Origin: Nocardioides marinus
GTDB taxonomy: Bacteria > Actinomycetota > Actinomycetes > Propionibacteriales > Nocardioidaceae
Assembly: GCF_013408145.1 (NCBI RefSeq)
Contig: NZ_JACBZI010000001.1
Span: 1,116,001 to 1,180,000 of the forward strand
DNA: 64,000 nt
Reading direction: 5' to 3'
A program made the translations under genes and the position numbers. The notes beneath the pieces are model-generated. The model was not told the origin of the DNA. It ran no database searches and was given only the letters and a program-made list of their open reading frames with translations. Below are positions 53,910 through 63,266 of this stretch, in pieces; the stretch's first letter is position 1, and each line of letters begins with the position of its first letter.

Positions 53910-54125
53910 ATGAAGAAGGACATCCACCCGGAGTACGTCGAGACCCAGGTGACCTGCACCTGCGGCAGCACGTTCACCACCCGCAGCACCGCGACCTCCG
54001 GCACGATCCGCGCCGACGTCTGCTCGCAGTGCCACCCGTTCTACACCGGCAAGCAGAAGATCCTCGACACCGGCGGCCGCGTCGCCCGCTTCGAGGCCCG
54101 CTACGCCAAGGCTGCCAAGAAGTAG
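53910..54125 (+). CDS. rpmE: 50S ribosomal protein L31
   Basis: A 71-residue zinc-binding (C+) L31. [20 protein letters not shown] has the first cysteine pair and [16 protein letters not shown] the second. The presence of the cysteines marks the zinc-replete form. GAGAGGA lies before the ATG. In mycobacteria it follows rho directly; here the two-component pair comes between. Confidence 0.97.
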   Translation: MKKDIHPEYVETQVTCTCGSTFTTRSTATSGTIRADVCSQCHPFYTGKQKILDTGGRVARFEARYAKAAKK

Positions 54126-54133
54126 CCCCGTCC

Positions 54134-54171
54134 GAGCGCCGGTCCACTCCCGCAGGAGTGGGCCGGCGCTC
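54134..54171 (+). terminator. Terminator after rpmE
   Basis: 17-nt arms (54134-54150 and 54155-54171) pair with one G:U around the loop CGCA, 8 nt after the rpmE stop. Confidence 0.85.
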
Positions 54172-54240
54172 GTGCTGTCTGCACCTGCTGCGGACCACCC
54201 CGTCAGCTCGCCCGCCGCACCACCACCGAGGAGCCCGCCC

Positions 54241-55314
54241 GTGTTCGAGGCCGTCGAGGGGATGCTCGCCGAGCACGGTGAGCTCGAGCAGCAGCTCGCC
54301 CGTCCCGAGACCCACGCGGACGCCCGGCTGGCCAAGCGGCTCAACCAGCGCTACGCCGCGCTGTCGGCCATCGTCGACACCTGGCGCGACTGGCAGGGAA
54401 TCGGGGAGGACCTCGAGGCCGCACGCGAGCTGGCCGGGGAGGATCCCTCCTTCGCCGAGGAGGCCGAGGAGCTGGCCGCGCGCCGCGTCACCACCGAGGA
54501 GCGGCTGCGCCGACTCCTCGTGCCCCGCGACCCGGCCGACGACAAGGACGCCCTGCTGGAGGTCAAGTCCGGCGAGGGCGGCGAGGAGTCGGCGCTGTTC
54601 GCCGGCGACCTGCTGCGGATGTACACCCGCTTCGCCGAGCAGCGCGGGTGGAGCATCGAGGTGCTGGAGGCCACCGAGTCCGACCTGGGCGGCTACAAGT
54701 CGGTCACGGTCGCGGTCAAGGCCAAGGGCACGCCTGCGCCGGGCGAGGCGCCGTACGCGCTGTTGAAGTTCGAGGGCGGTGTGCACCGCGTCCAGCGCGT
54801 TCCCGTCACCGAGTCGCAGGGCCGGGTGCACACCAGCGCCGCGGGCGTCCTGGTGCTCCCCGAGGCCGAGCAGGTCGACGTCAGCATCGACGAGAACGAC
54901 CTGCGCATCGACGTGTTCCGCTCCAGCGGGCCGGGCGGGCAGAGCGTCAACACCACCGACTCCGCGGTCCGCATCACCCACGTGCCCTCGGGCATCGTGG
55001 TCTCCTGCCAGAACGAGAAGTCCCAGCTGCAGAACAAGGAGCAGGCGCTGCGCATCCTGCGCGCGCGTCTGCTCGCCGCGGCCCAGGAGGAGGCCGACGC
55101 CGCCGCCGGCGAGGCCCGCCGCAGCCAGGTGCGCACGGTGGACCGCTCCGAGCGGATCCGCACCTACAACTACCCCGAGAACCGCATCTCCGACCACCGC
55201 ACGGGCTACAAGTCCTACAACCTCGACCAGGTCCTGGACGGCGCCCTCGAGCCGGTGCTCGCCTCGTGCGTGGACGCCGACATGGCGGCGCGGCTCGCGG
55301 CCCTCGAGGACTGA
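54241..55314 (+). CDS. prfA: Peptide chain release factor 1
   Basis: A 357-residue release factor for UAA and UAG. The helical N-terminal domain runs to about residue 105; [20 protein letters not shown] begins the core; [20 protein letters not shown] includes the PVT tripeptide that marks RF1; [18 protein letters not shown] holds the GGQ loop. The start is the GTG at 54241, with GAGGAG 8 nt upstream. prmC, which methylates this GGQ glutamine, follows after 2 nt. Confidence 0.96.
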   Translation: MFEAVEGMLAEHGELEQQLARPETHADARLAKRLNQRYAALSAIVDTWRDWQGIGEDLEAARELAGEDPSFAEEAEELAARRVTTEERLRRLLVPRDPADDKDALLEVKSGEGGEESALFAGDLLRMYTRFAEQRGWSIEVLEATESDLGGYKSVTVAVKAKGTPAPGEAPYALLKFEGGVHRVQRVPVTESQGRVHTSAAGVLVLPEAEQVDVSIDENDLRIDVFRSSGPGGQSVNTTDSAVRITHVPSGIVVSCQNEKSQLQNKEQALRILRARLLAAAQEEADAAAGEARRSQVRTVDRSERIRTYNYPENRISDHRTGYKSYNLDQVLDGALEPVLASCVDADMAARLAALED

Positions 55315-55316
55315 GC

Positions 55317-56159
55317 GTGCCCGCCCGTCGTGCCCTGGTCTCGCGGGCCACGCAGACCCTCGCCGACGCGGGTGTCGCCAGCCCGGAGGCCGACGCCGCA
55401 GGGCTGCTCGCCCACGTCCTCGGCACCACGCGCGCGGCGCTGGTGCTCGTCGACGAGGTGGACGAGGAGCGTGCCACGGCCTACGCCGCTCTCGTGGCCC
55501 GGCGCGCGGCCCGCGAGCCACTGCAGCACCTCACCGGCACCGCCGCCTTCCGGCACGTCGAGCTGGCCGTCGGGCCCGGTGTCTTCGTCCCGCGGCCGGA
55601 GACCGAGCTGCTGGCGGGGTGGGCGGTCGAGCGGGCCACGGCCCTGCCCGCGCCCGTCGTCGTCGACCTGTGCACGGGGTCGGGGGCCATCGCGGCCGCG
55701 GTGAAGCACGAGGTGCCCCACGCCGCGGTGCACGCGGTCGAGCTCAGCCCTGAGGCGCACGCCTATGCCGAGCGCAACCTGGCGGGTCGGGACGTCGACC
55801 TGCGCCTCGGCGACGCCTTCGAGGCGTTCGACGACCTGCTCGGCTCCGTCGACGTGGTGGTCTGCAACCCGCCGTACGTGCCGCTCGAGGCATGGGAGTC
55901 GGTGGCGGTCGAGGCACGCGACCACGACCCGCACCTGGCCCTGTTCTCGGGTGACGACGGCCTGGACGCCATCAGGGTCCTGGCCCGTCGGGCTGCCGAC
56001 CTCCTGCGACCCGACGGGGTCCTGGGTGTCGAGCACGCCGACGTCCAGGGCGAGAGCGTCCCGGCCGTGCTGAGCGGCACCGGCCGATGGGTCGACGTGC
56101 GCGACCACCGCGACCTGGCCGGGCGTGCGCGGTTCGCGACGGCGCGACTGGCACGATGA
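55317..56159 (+). CDS. prmC: Release factor glutamine methyltransferase
   Basis: A 280-residue SAM-dependent enzyme that methylates the GGQ glutamine of release factors. The helical N-terminal domain ([20 protein letters not shown]) recognises the substrate; [35 protein letters not shown] (SAM loop) and [20 protein letters not shown] (catalytic NPPY) are complete. It starts 2 nt after prfA and overlaps tsaC by 4 nt. Confidence 0.95.
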   Translation: MPARRALVSRATQTLADAGVASPEADAAGLLAHVLGTTRAALVLVDEVDEERATAYAALVARRAAREPLQHLTGTAAFRHVELAVGPGVFVPRPETELLAGWAVERATALPAPVVVDLCTGSGAIAAAVKHEVPHAAVHAVELSPEAHAYAERNLAGRDVDLRLGDAFEAFDDLLGSVDVVVCNPPYVPLEAWESVAVEARDHDPHLALFSGDDGLDAIRVLARRAADLLRPDGVLGVEHADVQGESVPAVLSGTGRWVDVRDHRDLAGRARFATARLAR

Positions 56160-56905
56160 CCCCCATGGAGCGCTACGGCACCGACGGCGAGGAGGAGCGC
56201 GAGAGCGCCATCGAGGCGGCCGCCCTGGCCCTGCAGCGCGGGGGGCTGGCCGTCATCCCCACCGACACCGTCTACGGCATCGCCGCCGATGCGTTCGACC
56301 CCGCGGCGGTCCGGGCCCTGCTCGCCGCCAAGGGTCGCGGCCGGGAGATGCCGCCGCCCGTGCTGGTCTCGGCAGCCACCACGCTCGACGCCCTGGCCGT
56401 CCGGGTTCCGGGCTACGCCCGCACGCTCGTGGAGGAGTTCTGGCCGGGTCCGCTGACCCTGGTCTGCCACCAGCAGACCTCGCTGCAGTGGGACCTGGGG
56501 GAGACGCGGGGGACCGTGGCCGTGCGGATGCCCGACCACGCACTGGCCCGGGAGGTGCTCGAGCGCACCGGACCGTTGGCCGTCTCCTCGGCCAACCTGA
56601 CCGGCATGCCCGCGGCGACCGACGCCGACCGGGCCGAGGACATGCTCGGCGAGGTCGTGGACGTCATCGTCGACGACGGTGCCTCGCCCGGCGGTGAGGC
56701 CTCCACGATCGTCGACGTCACCGGCACCCAGGGGCGGGTCCTGCGCCTCGGGGCACTGTCGCTGGAGCAGCTCAACGCGGTGCTCGAGCCGTTGGGCGCG
56801 ACGCTCGTGCTCGAGGACGGCGCGCCGGACGCCGACCAGGACACCGACCAGGACACCGGGCCGGACAGTGACCAGGAGAAGGACAGCGACGAGGGCGGGG
56901 CCTGA
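56156..56905 (+). CDS. tsaC: L-threonylcarbamoyladenylate synthase
   Basis: A 249-residue enzyme of the Sua5/YwlC/TsaC family that makes threonylcarbamoyl-AMP for the t6A modification of tRNAs. LAVIPTDTVYGIAADAF, PPPVLVSAATTLDAL, GPLTLVCHQQTSLQW, TVAVRMPDHALAREV and LAVSSANLTGMPAATDADRA are the hallmarks. The C-terminal 25 residues are an Asp/Glu/Gln-rich tail outside the fold. ATG overlaps the prmC stop (ATGA); a second ATG three codons later is also possible. Confidence 0.94.
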   Translation: MTPMERYGTDGEEERESAIEAAALALQRGGLAVIPTDTVYGIAADAFDPAAVRALLAAKGRGREMPPPVLVSAATTLDALAVRVPGYARTLVEEFWPGPLTLVCHQQTSLQWDLGETRGTVAVRMPDHALAREVLERTGPLAVSSANLTGMPAATDADRAEDMLGEVVDVIVDDGASPGGEASTIVDVTGTQGRVLRLGALSLEQLNAVLEPLGATLVLEDGAPDADQDTDQDTGPDSDQEKDSDEGGA

Positions 56906-56910
56906 GGCGG

Positions 56911-58041
56911 GTGCGCGAGTACGTCGTCGTCTTCCTCGTCGCGATGGCGGTCAGCTACCTGCTGACCGTCGTCGCGCGCGAGATCGCGCTGCGGACCGGG
57001 GCAGTCGCCCGGGTCCGTGACCGCGACGTGCACGACGAGCCGATCCCCTACCTGGGCGGGTTGGCGATGCTCGGTGGACTCGTCGCCGCCTACCTCGTCG
57101 CCCGCGAGCTGCCGTTCCTCTCCACCGGCGCCGGGGAGTTCGTCTTCCGCGACGCCGGCGTGGTGATCGGGGCCGGGGCGCTGATCTGCGCCGTCGGGGT
57201 CCTCGACGACCTCTTCGAGCTCGACGCCCTGACCAAGCTGGGCGGCCAGCTGCTCGCAGCCGGGTTCCTGGTCGCCTTCGGGGTCCAGTTCTACTTCTTC
57301 ACCGTGCCGGGGGGAGAGGTCTTCTCCCTCGACGCCGCGCAGGGGGCGTTGCTCACGGGGTTCCTGGTCATCGCGACCGTCAACGCGGTCAACTTCGTCG
57401 ACGGGCTCGACGGGCTGGCCGCGGGCGTGGTCGGCATCGGGGCGCTGGCCTTCTTCCTCTACTGCTACCAGCTGACCTCGATCAACGACACGTCGCGCGC
57501 CACGACCGCCGCCCTGCTGACGGTGGCGCTGGCCGGCGCGTGCGCCGGCTTCCTCCCGCACAACATCAACCCGGCCCGGCTCTTCATGGGGGACTCCGGC
57601 TCGATGCTGATCGGGCTGGTGCTCTCGGCGGGGGCCGTCACGCTCACCGGACAGTTCAACGAGGTCGACCTCTCCCAGGGCAGCGGGGCGGGCGGGGACG
57701 CCAGCCTGGTGCTGCTGCTGCCGATCCTGCTGCCGGTGGCCATCCTCGTCGTCCCGCTGCTCGACCTGGTGCTGGCCGTCGTACGTCGCACCCGGGCCGG
57801 ACGCTCGCCCTTCGCCCCGGACAAGCAGCACCTGCACCACCGACTGCTCGAGATCGGGCACTCCCAGCGCCGGGCGGTCTTCATCATGTGGCTCTGGGCC
57901 GGGCTGGTGGCCTTCGGCACCGTCCTGGTGAGCCTGTACTCCGGCCCGCTCGTGGTCGGCGGGGTGGTGGCGGCGACCCTGTTCACCGTGGGTCTGACCT
58001 TCCTGCTGCCGAGGCTGCACCGCGCCGGCCTGGAGGCTTGA
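56911..58041 (+). CDS. Undecaprenyl-phosphate glycosyl-1-phosphate transferase (WecA/Rfe-like)
   Basis: A 376-residue enzyme of the MraY/WecA family with about ten membrane helices. It moves a sugar-1-phosphate (GlcNAc-1-P in relatives such as mycobacterial Rv1302) to the polyprenyl carrier and starts arabinogalactan, teichoic or other wall polymers. VHDEPIPYLGGLAMLGG, AVGVLDDLFELDALTK, VNAVNFVDGLDGLAAG (Mg site), RLFMGDSGSMLIGLVL and KQHLHHRLLEIGHSQRRA (His motif) are clear. GTG start, 5 nt after tsaC. The place between tsaC and the atp genes is as in mycobacteria. Confidence 0.9.
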   Translation: MREYVVVFLVAMAVSYLLTVVAREIALRTGAVARVRDRDVHDEPIPYLGGLAMLGGLVAAYLVARELPFLSTGAGEFVFRDAGVVIGAGALICAVGVLDDLFELDALTKLGGQLLAAGFLVAFGVQFYFFTVPGGEVFSLDAAQGALLTGFLVIATVNAVNFVDGLDGLAAGVVGIGALAFFLYCYQLTSINDTSRATTAALLTVALAGACAGFLPHNINPARLFMGDSGSMLIGLVLSAGAVTLTGQFNEVDLSQGSGAGGDASLVLLLPILLPVAILVVPLLDLVLAVVRRTRAGRSPFAPDKQHLHHRLLEIGHSQRRAVFIMWLWAGLVAFGTVLVSLYSGPLVVGGVVAATLFTVGLTFLLPRLHRAGLEA

Positions 58042-58050
58042 ACGATCCAC

Positions 58051-58080
58051 TTGCCAGCGCCCCGGAACGCTTGTGATAGT
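58051..58080 (+). promoter_or_regulatory. Promoter of the atp operon
   Basis: TTGCCA (58051-58056), 18 nt, GATAGT (58075-58080), followed by the small palindrome CGAGCGCTCG (58086-58095). The leader to the first gene is about 90 nt. Confidence 0.5.
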
Positions 58081-58176
58081 TTTCACGAGCGCTCGCAGGC
58101 GGGGTTCCGCCGCCGGACGAGAGCCCCAGCACCACCCCAGCAGGACCGCCCGCACCCGACAGAACGGCCGCCGACG

Positions 58177-58674
58177 ATGACGACCGAGTCGCCGCTCCAG
58201 CCCCCGCGCCCCGTCGCGGTGCCGCTGCTGCGGCCGGCGCTGGCCTCAGCGGTGGTCTGCCTGGTCATCGTGGGCGCCGGCGCCGTGGTCGACGGCGCAC
58301 CGGCCGCCTCCGGGGCCGGAGTGGGCGCGGCCCTGGTGCTCGGCGTCTTCGGACTCGGGGCGGTCGCGGTCGACCTGGTCTCCGCCGTGCTGCCCTCCGC
58401 CGCCCTGCTGATCGCCCTGCTGACCTACACGCTGCAGGTCCTGGCCATGGCGCTGGCCTTCGTGGTCCTGACCCGCAGCGGCCTGCTGGACGAGCAGCTC
58501 TCGCGCGAGTGGCTGGCCGGTGCGGTCGTGGCCGGCACCGTGGCCTGGCTCGTCGCCCACCTGCACGGCGCGCTCACCGCCCGCATCCCGGCCTTCGAGG
58601 CCCCCCGCGCGCACAGCCCCGCTGAGGCCTCCGCGGACACCCCGCGAGACGGCTCCGAGGCGGGTGCGCGATGA
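58177..58674 (+). CDS. Membrane protein at the head of the atp operon
   Basis: A 165-residue protein with four membrane helices (about 20-42, 48-70, 74-100, 112-132) and a polar C-terminal tail. By its place it matches the hypothetical protein found before atpB in many actinobacteria, related to AtpI, which helps assemble the c ring or handle magnesium. The sequence itself is not diagnostic. ATG start after a GC-rich leader with no good ribosome binding site. Confidence 0.65.
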   Translation: MTTESPLQPPRPVAVPLLRPALASAVVCLVIVGAGAVVDGAPAASGAGVGAALVLGVFGLGAVAVDLVSAVLPSAALLIALLTYTLQVLAMALAFVVLTRSGLLDEQLSREWLAGAVVAGTVAWLVAHLHGALTARIPAFEAPRAHSPAEASADTPRDGSEAGAR

Positions 58675-58688
58675 CCCTCGCCTGCTGC

Positions 58689-58694
58689 TATCGT
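58689..58694 (+). promoter_or_regulatory. Internal -10 hexamer before AtpZ/AtpI-like gene
   Basis: TATCGT, 10 nt before the ATG at 58705; a possible second promoter for the F1Fo genes. Confidence 0.4.
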
Positions 58695-58704
58695 CCGGTG
58701 CGCA

Positions 58705-58986
58705 ATGGCTCCGGAACCACCTCCCGCAGCGCGGCGCGACGCGTCGCCCCCCACAGGGGACGACGTGCACGGGGACCCCTGGATGGCCTTCGGCTACCTG
58801 GTCGCCGGAGTGCTGCTCTACGGTGCGGTGGGATACGGACTCGACCGCTGGCTGGGGACGCAGTTCCTGGTCGTGGTCGGCATCCTGCTGGGCGCCGCGC
58901 TCGGCACCTTCCAGACCTGGGCCCGGTTCAAGGCGCCCCCCGCACCACCGGACACGAAGCCCGACCAGCCGCCCGCCAAGCAGTGA
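58705..58986 (+). CDS. AtpZ/AtpI family protein
   Basis: A 93-residue protein with two membrane helices: WMAFGYLVAGVLLYGAVGYG and FLVVVGILLGAALGTFQTWA. The short acidic loop with GLDRWLGT between them and the Pro/Lys tail are typical of AtpZ/AtpI proteins that accompany bacterial ATP synthase operons. It lies 16 nt before atpB. Confidence 0.82.
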   Translation: MAPEPPPAARRDASPPTGDDVHGDPWMAFGYLVAGVLLYGAVGYGLDRWLGTQFLVVVGILLGAALGTFQTWARFKAPPAPPDTKPDQPPAKQ

Positions 58987-59002
58987 GTCAGTAGGAGTCA
59001 CG

Positions 59003-59809
59003 TTGAGCAACATCCGCACGGAGTTCACCCCGCCGGGTCCGGCAGACTTCGACCTGCCCCCCGTGGGTGGCGGCAGCACCTTCGAGTTCATGGGCCAGGA
59101 GATGGTCCTGGGCGTCACGAAGCCGATGCTGCAGCTCGTGCTCGCGGCCGTCCTGGTCTTCGGGTTCTTCTACGTCGCCGCGCGCAAGCGCGAGATGGTC
59201 CCCGGCAAGCTGCAGTTCGTCGGCGAGGAGGCCTACTCCTTCGTCCGCAACTCCATGGGTCGCGACATCATCGGCAGCCACGACTTCATGCGGTTCACGC
59301 CGTACCTCTTCGCGCTGTTCTTCTTCATCCTGCTCAACAACCTCTTCGCCTCCATCCCGTTCCTGCAGTTCCCGACGTTCTCGCGCTCGGGCATGGTCTA
59401 CGGCCTGGCCGCGATGAGCTGGGTGATCTACAACGCCGTGGGCATGAAGAAGCACGGTGTGCTGGGCTACCTCAAGCTGCAGTCGGTCCCCTCCGGCGTC
59501 GGCGGCCCGATCCTGCTGCTGCTGATCCCGCTGGAGTTCCTCTCCAACATCATCGTCCGCCCGGTGACGCTGGCGCTGCGTCTGTTCGCCAACATGCTGG
59601 CCGGCCACCTGCTGCTCATCCTCTTCGCGCTCGGCGGTGAGTACCTCATCCTGGAGATGTCCCTGGCCTACGCGCCGGTCGGCATCCTGGCCTGGGTGCT
59701 GTTCATCGCCATCGCGTTCCTGGAGCTGCTGGTCCAGTTCCTCCAGGCCTACGTGTTCGTCCTCCTCAACGCCATGTACATCCAGGGCGCACTGGCCGAC
59801 GAGCACTGA
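59003..59809 (+). CDS. atpB: ATP synthase subunit a
   Basis: A 268-residue Fo subunit that forms the proton half channels. Six or so membrane helices are present; NIIVRPVTLALRLFANMLAG contains the essential arginine of helix 5, and LVQFLQAYVFVLLNAMYIQG is the last helix. The start is the rare TTG at 59003: TAGGAG sits 5 nt before it, and no other start codon fits until residue 29, inside the conserved part. Confidence 0.93.
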   Translation: MSNIRTEFTPPGPADFDLPPVGGGSTFEFMGQEMVLGVTKPMLQLVLAAVLVFGFFYVAARKREMVPGKLQFVGEEAYSFVRNSMGRDIIGSHDFMRFTPYLFALFFFILLNNLFASIPFLQFPTFSRSGMVYGLAAMSWVIYNAVGMKKHGVLGYLKLQSVPSGVGGPILLLLIPLEFLSNIIVRPVTLALRLFANMLAGHLLLILFALGGEYLILEMSLAYAPVGILAWVLFIAIAFLELLVQFLQAYVFVLLNAMYIQGALADEH

Positions 59810-59843
59810 TCCACCAGCACCACCCTGATCCACCCCCTGATCC

Positions 59844-59862
59844 ACCGGGGCACGGCCCCGGT
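59844..59862 (+). repeat. Hairpin and TGATCCACC repeats between atpB and atpE
   Basis: TGATCCACC occurs three times (59807, 59826, 59838; the first contains the atpB stop), followed by a perfect 8-bp hairpin with loop ACG at 59844-59862. Such elements can protect or process mRNA so that atpE, needed in many copies, is made in excess. Confidence 0.6.
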
Positions 59863-59917
59863 TCAGAGCACCACCCGCAGTACCCACCCGTTGTAGTACC
59901 AACCGAAAGGAAATGCC

Positions 59918-60136
59918 GTGCTTCCCATGGCTGTTGAGGGCTCCGCGAACATGATCGGTTACGGCCTGGCCGCCATCGGGCCCGGTGTCGGTATCGGTCT
60001 GATCTTCGCCGCCTACATCTCCGGCGTCGCGCGTCAGCCCGAGGCGCAGGGTCGCCTCCAGTCGATCGCCATCCTGGGCTTCGCGCTCGCCGAGGCGCTC
60101 GCCATCATCGGTATCGCCCTCGCGTTCGTCCTCTGA
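59918..60136 (+). CDS. atpE: ATP synthase subunit c
   Basis: A 72-residue proteolipid forming the rotor ring. Two helices: [20 protein letters not shown] and [20 protein letters not shown], with the proton-carrying Glu59 in the second; the polar loop ARQPEAQG contacts the central stalk. AAAGGAAA lies 7 nt before the GTG; an ATG three codons later is possible. Confidence 0.95.
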   Translation: MLPMAVEGSANMIGYGLAAIGPGVGIGLIFAAYISGVARQPEAQGRLQSIAILGFALAEALAIIGIALAFVL

Positions 60137-60156
60137 CCTGTCCTACGCCCGTCTGA

Positions 60157-60741
<585 letters not shown>

Positions 60742-60742
60742 G

Positions 60743-61561
60743 ATGACCTCGGACTTCCGCGGAGCCTCGGCCGACGCCGTCGCGACGCTCACCGGCGAGC
60801 TGGAGGCTGCGGTCTCCGGCTCGCCGGAGTCCGCCCCGCAGATCGCGGGCGACCTCTTCGAGGTGGCCCAGACGCTGCGGGCGGAGGGTGCGCTGCGACG
60901 GTTCGCGACCGACGCCTCGATCCCCGTCGAGGCCAAGACCGGCGTGGTGGGCGAGGTGCTCGGCGGCAAGGTCGCCGAGGCGAGCCTGGCCCTGGTCCGC
61001 TCGGCGGTCGGCCGGCGCTGGACCTCCTCGCGCGACCTCGCCGACGTGCTGGAGCACCTCAGCGTCGTCGCCACGGTCCGCTCGGCCTCGGGCGACTCCG
61101 AGCGGCTCGCCGACGAGCTGTTCGCCGTCGCCCGGACCGTCAAGGACAACCCGTCGCTGCGCGACGGCCTCTCGGACCCGGCACGCTCGGTGGCCGACAA
61201 GGAGCGGCTCGTCGACGACCTGCTGGGCGGCAAGACCCTGCCGGCCACGATCGTGCTGGCCAAGCAGGCGCTGCACGGCACCTACCGCACGGTGGGCGTG
61301 GCACTGGCCGAGTACCAGAAGGTCGCTGCGACCGTGGCCGGCGAAAACGTCGCCACCGTGCGGGTCGCCCGTGCCCTGAGCGAGGCCGAGCAGCAGCGCC
61401 TCGCCGACGTCCTGTCGCGCCAGTACGGCCGACCGGTCCACCTCAACACCATCGTCGACCCGGACGTCCTCGGCGGCATCCGCGTGGAGATCGGTGACGA
61501 CGTCATCGACGGCACGGTCTCCGGCCGCCTCGACGACGCCCGCCGACTGCTCGCCGGCTGA
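60743..61561 (+). CDS. atpH: ATP synthase subunit delta
   Basis: A 272-residue delta subunit linking the b stalk to the top of F1. The N-terminal helical bundle is about 110-120 residues; the C-terminal domain ends with VHLNTIVDPDVLGGIRVEIG and DDVIDGTVSGRLDDARRLL, the family signature. It is longer than the 180-residue form of other bacteria, as is usual in actinobacteria. ATG start 1 nt after atpF. Confidence 0.92.
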   Translation: MTSDFRGASADAVATLTGELEAAVSGSPESAPQIAGDLFEVAQTLRAEGALRRFATDASIPVEAKTGVVGEVLGGKVAEASLALVRSAVGRRWTSSRDLADVLEHLSVVATVRSASGDSERLADELFAVARTVKDNPSLRDGLSDPARSVADKERLVDDLLGGKTLPATIVLAKQALHGTYRTVGVALAEYQKVAATVAGENVATVRVARALSEAEQQRLADVLSRQYGRPVHLNTIVDPDVLGGIRVEIGDDVIDGTVSGRLDDARRLLAG

Positions 61562-61625
61562 CCCCACCCACCTCACCTGACTTCGCCCTGACCGGGCGAC
61601 GAGCACACAAGAGAGAAGGCACCCA

Positions 61626-63260
61626 ATGACGGAGCTCTCCATCCGTCCGGACGAGATCCGCGACGCGCTGCAGAAGTACGTCGCCGACTACCAGCCCGAC
61701 GCGGCCACCCGCGAAGAGGTCGGCACGGTCGCGCAGGCCGCGGACGGCATCGCCCGCGTCAGCGGCCTGCCCTCGGCGATGGCCAACGAGCTGCTGGAGT
61801 TCGAGGACGGCACCCTGGGCCTGGCCCTGAACCTCGACACCCGCGAGATCGGTGTCGTCATCCTCGGTGACTTCGACAAGATCGAGGAGGGCCAGACGGT
61901 CCGCCGCACCGGCGAGATCCTCTCGGTCCCGGTCGGCGACGGGTTCATGGGTCGCGTCGTCGACCCGCTCGGCAAGCCGATCGACGGCCTCGGCGAGATC
62001 GCCTCCGACACCCGCCGCGCCCTGGAGCTCCAGGCCCCGAACGTGGTGCAGCGCAAGTCGGTGCACGAGCCGCTGGCCACCGGCATCAAGGCCATCGACT
62101 CGATGACCCCGATCGGCCGTGGTCAGCGCCAGCTGATCATCGGCGACCGCGCCACCGGCAAGACCACGATCGCGATCGACACGATCATCAACCAGAAGCA
62201 GAACTGGGAGTCGGGCGACCCGACCAAGCAGGTCCGCTGCATCTACGTCGCCATCGGCCAGAAGGGCTCGACGATCGCCTCCGTGCGTGGTGCCCTCGAG
62301 GAGGCCGGCGCGCTGGAGTACACCACCATCGTGGCCGCCCCGGCGTCCGACTCCGCCGGCTTCAAGTACCTCGCGCCCTACACCGGCTCGGCCATCGGCC
62401 AGCAGTGGATGTACGACGGCAAGCACGTCCTGATCGTCTTCGACGACCTGACCAAGCAGGCCGAGGCCTACCGCGCCGTCTCGCTGCTGCTGCGTCGCCC
62501 GCCGGGCCGCGAGGCCTACCCGGGTGACGTCTTCTACCTGCACTCGCGCCTGCTGGAGCGCTGCGCGAAGCTCTCCGACGAGCTCGGTGCCGGCTCGATG
62601 ACGGGTCTTCCCATCATCGAGACCAAGGCCAACGACGTCTCGGCGTTCATCCCGACCAACGTCATCTCGATCACCGACGGTCAGATCTTCTTGCAGTCCG
62701 ACCTGTTCGCGGCCAACCAGCGCCCCGCCATCGACGTGGGTGTCTCGGTGTCGCGCGTGGGTGGTGCGGCGATGACCAAGGCGATGAAGGCGGTCACCGG
62801 CTCGCTGAAGGTCGACCTGGCGCAGTTCCGCGCCATGGAGGCCTTCGCCATGTTCGCCTCCGACCTCGACGCGGCCTCGCGCCAGCAGCTCGACCGCGGT
62901 CAGCGCCTGATGGCCCTGCTCAAGCAGCCGGCCTACTCGCCGTACGCCCTCGAGGACATGACCGTCTCGCTGTGGCTCGGCACCACCGGCCGCCTCGACA
63001 AGGTCCCGGTCCAGGACGTGCTGCGCTTCGAGCAGGAGTTCATCGACTTCGTCAAGCGCTCGCACGAGGGGATCCTCGCGGCCATCCGCGAGACCCAGAA
63101 GTTCGAGGACGAGGACGGCCTGGCCGCCGCGTACGACGCCTTCCTCACGCAGTTCGAGACCTCTGAGGGTGGGGCCATCAAGGCCGGCCACGAGGAGTCC
63201 GAGGCGCTCGAGGACGACGAGCTCGGCCAGGAGCAGATCGTCAAGCAGAAGCGGGGCTGA
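61626..63260 (+). CDS. atpA: ATP synthase subunit alpha
   Basis: A 544-residue F1 subunit. [20 protein letters not shown] has the P-loop; [40 protein letters not shown] and [20 protein letters not shown] (the ATPase signature) follow. AGAGAGAAGG precedes the ATG. The acidic C-terminal extension of about 30 residues ([20 protein letters not shown]) is an actinobacterial trait, thought in mycobacteria to suppress ATP hydrolysis. Confidence 0.97.
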   Translation: MTELSIRPDEIRDALQKYVADYQPDAATREEVGTVAQAADGIARVSGLPSAMANELLEFEDGTLGLALNLDTREIGVVILGDFDKIEEGQTVRRTGEILSVPVGDGFMGRVVDPLGKPIDGLGEIASDTRRALELQAPNVVQRKSVHEPLATGIKAIDSMTPIGRGQRQLIIGDRATGKTTIAIDTIINQKQNWESGDPTKQVRCIYVAIGQKGSTIASVRGALEEAGALEYTTIVAAPASDSAGFKYLAPYTGSAIGQQWMYDGKHVLIVFDDLTKQAEAYRAVSLLLRRPPGREAYPGDVFYLHSRLLERCAKLSDELGAGSMTGLPIIETKANDVSAFIPTNVISITDGQIFLQSDLFAANQRPAIDVGVSVSRVGGAAMTKAMKAVTGSLKVDLAQFRAMEAFAMFASDLDAASRQQLDRGQRLMALLKQPAYSPYALEDMTVSLWLGTTGRLDKVPVQDVLRFEQEFIDFVKRSHEGILAAIRETQKFEDEDGLAAAYDAFLTQFETSEGGAIKAGHEESEALEDDELGQEQIVKQKRG

Positions 63261-63266
63261 TCCCAC

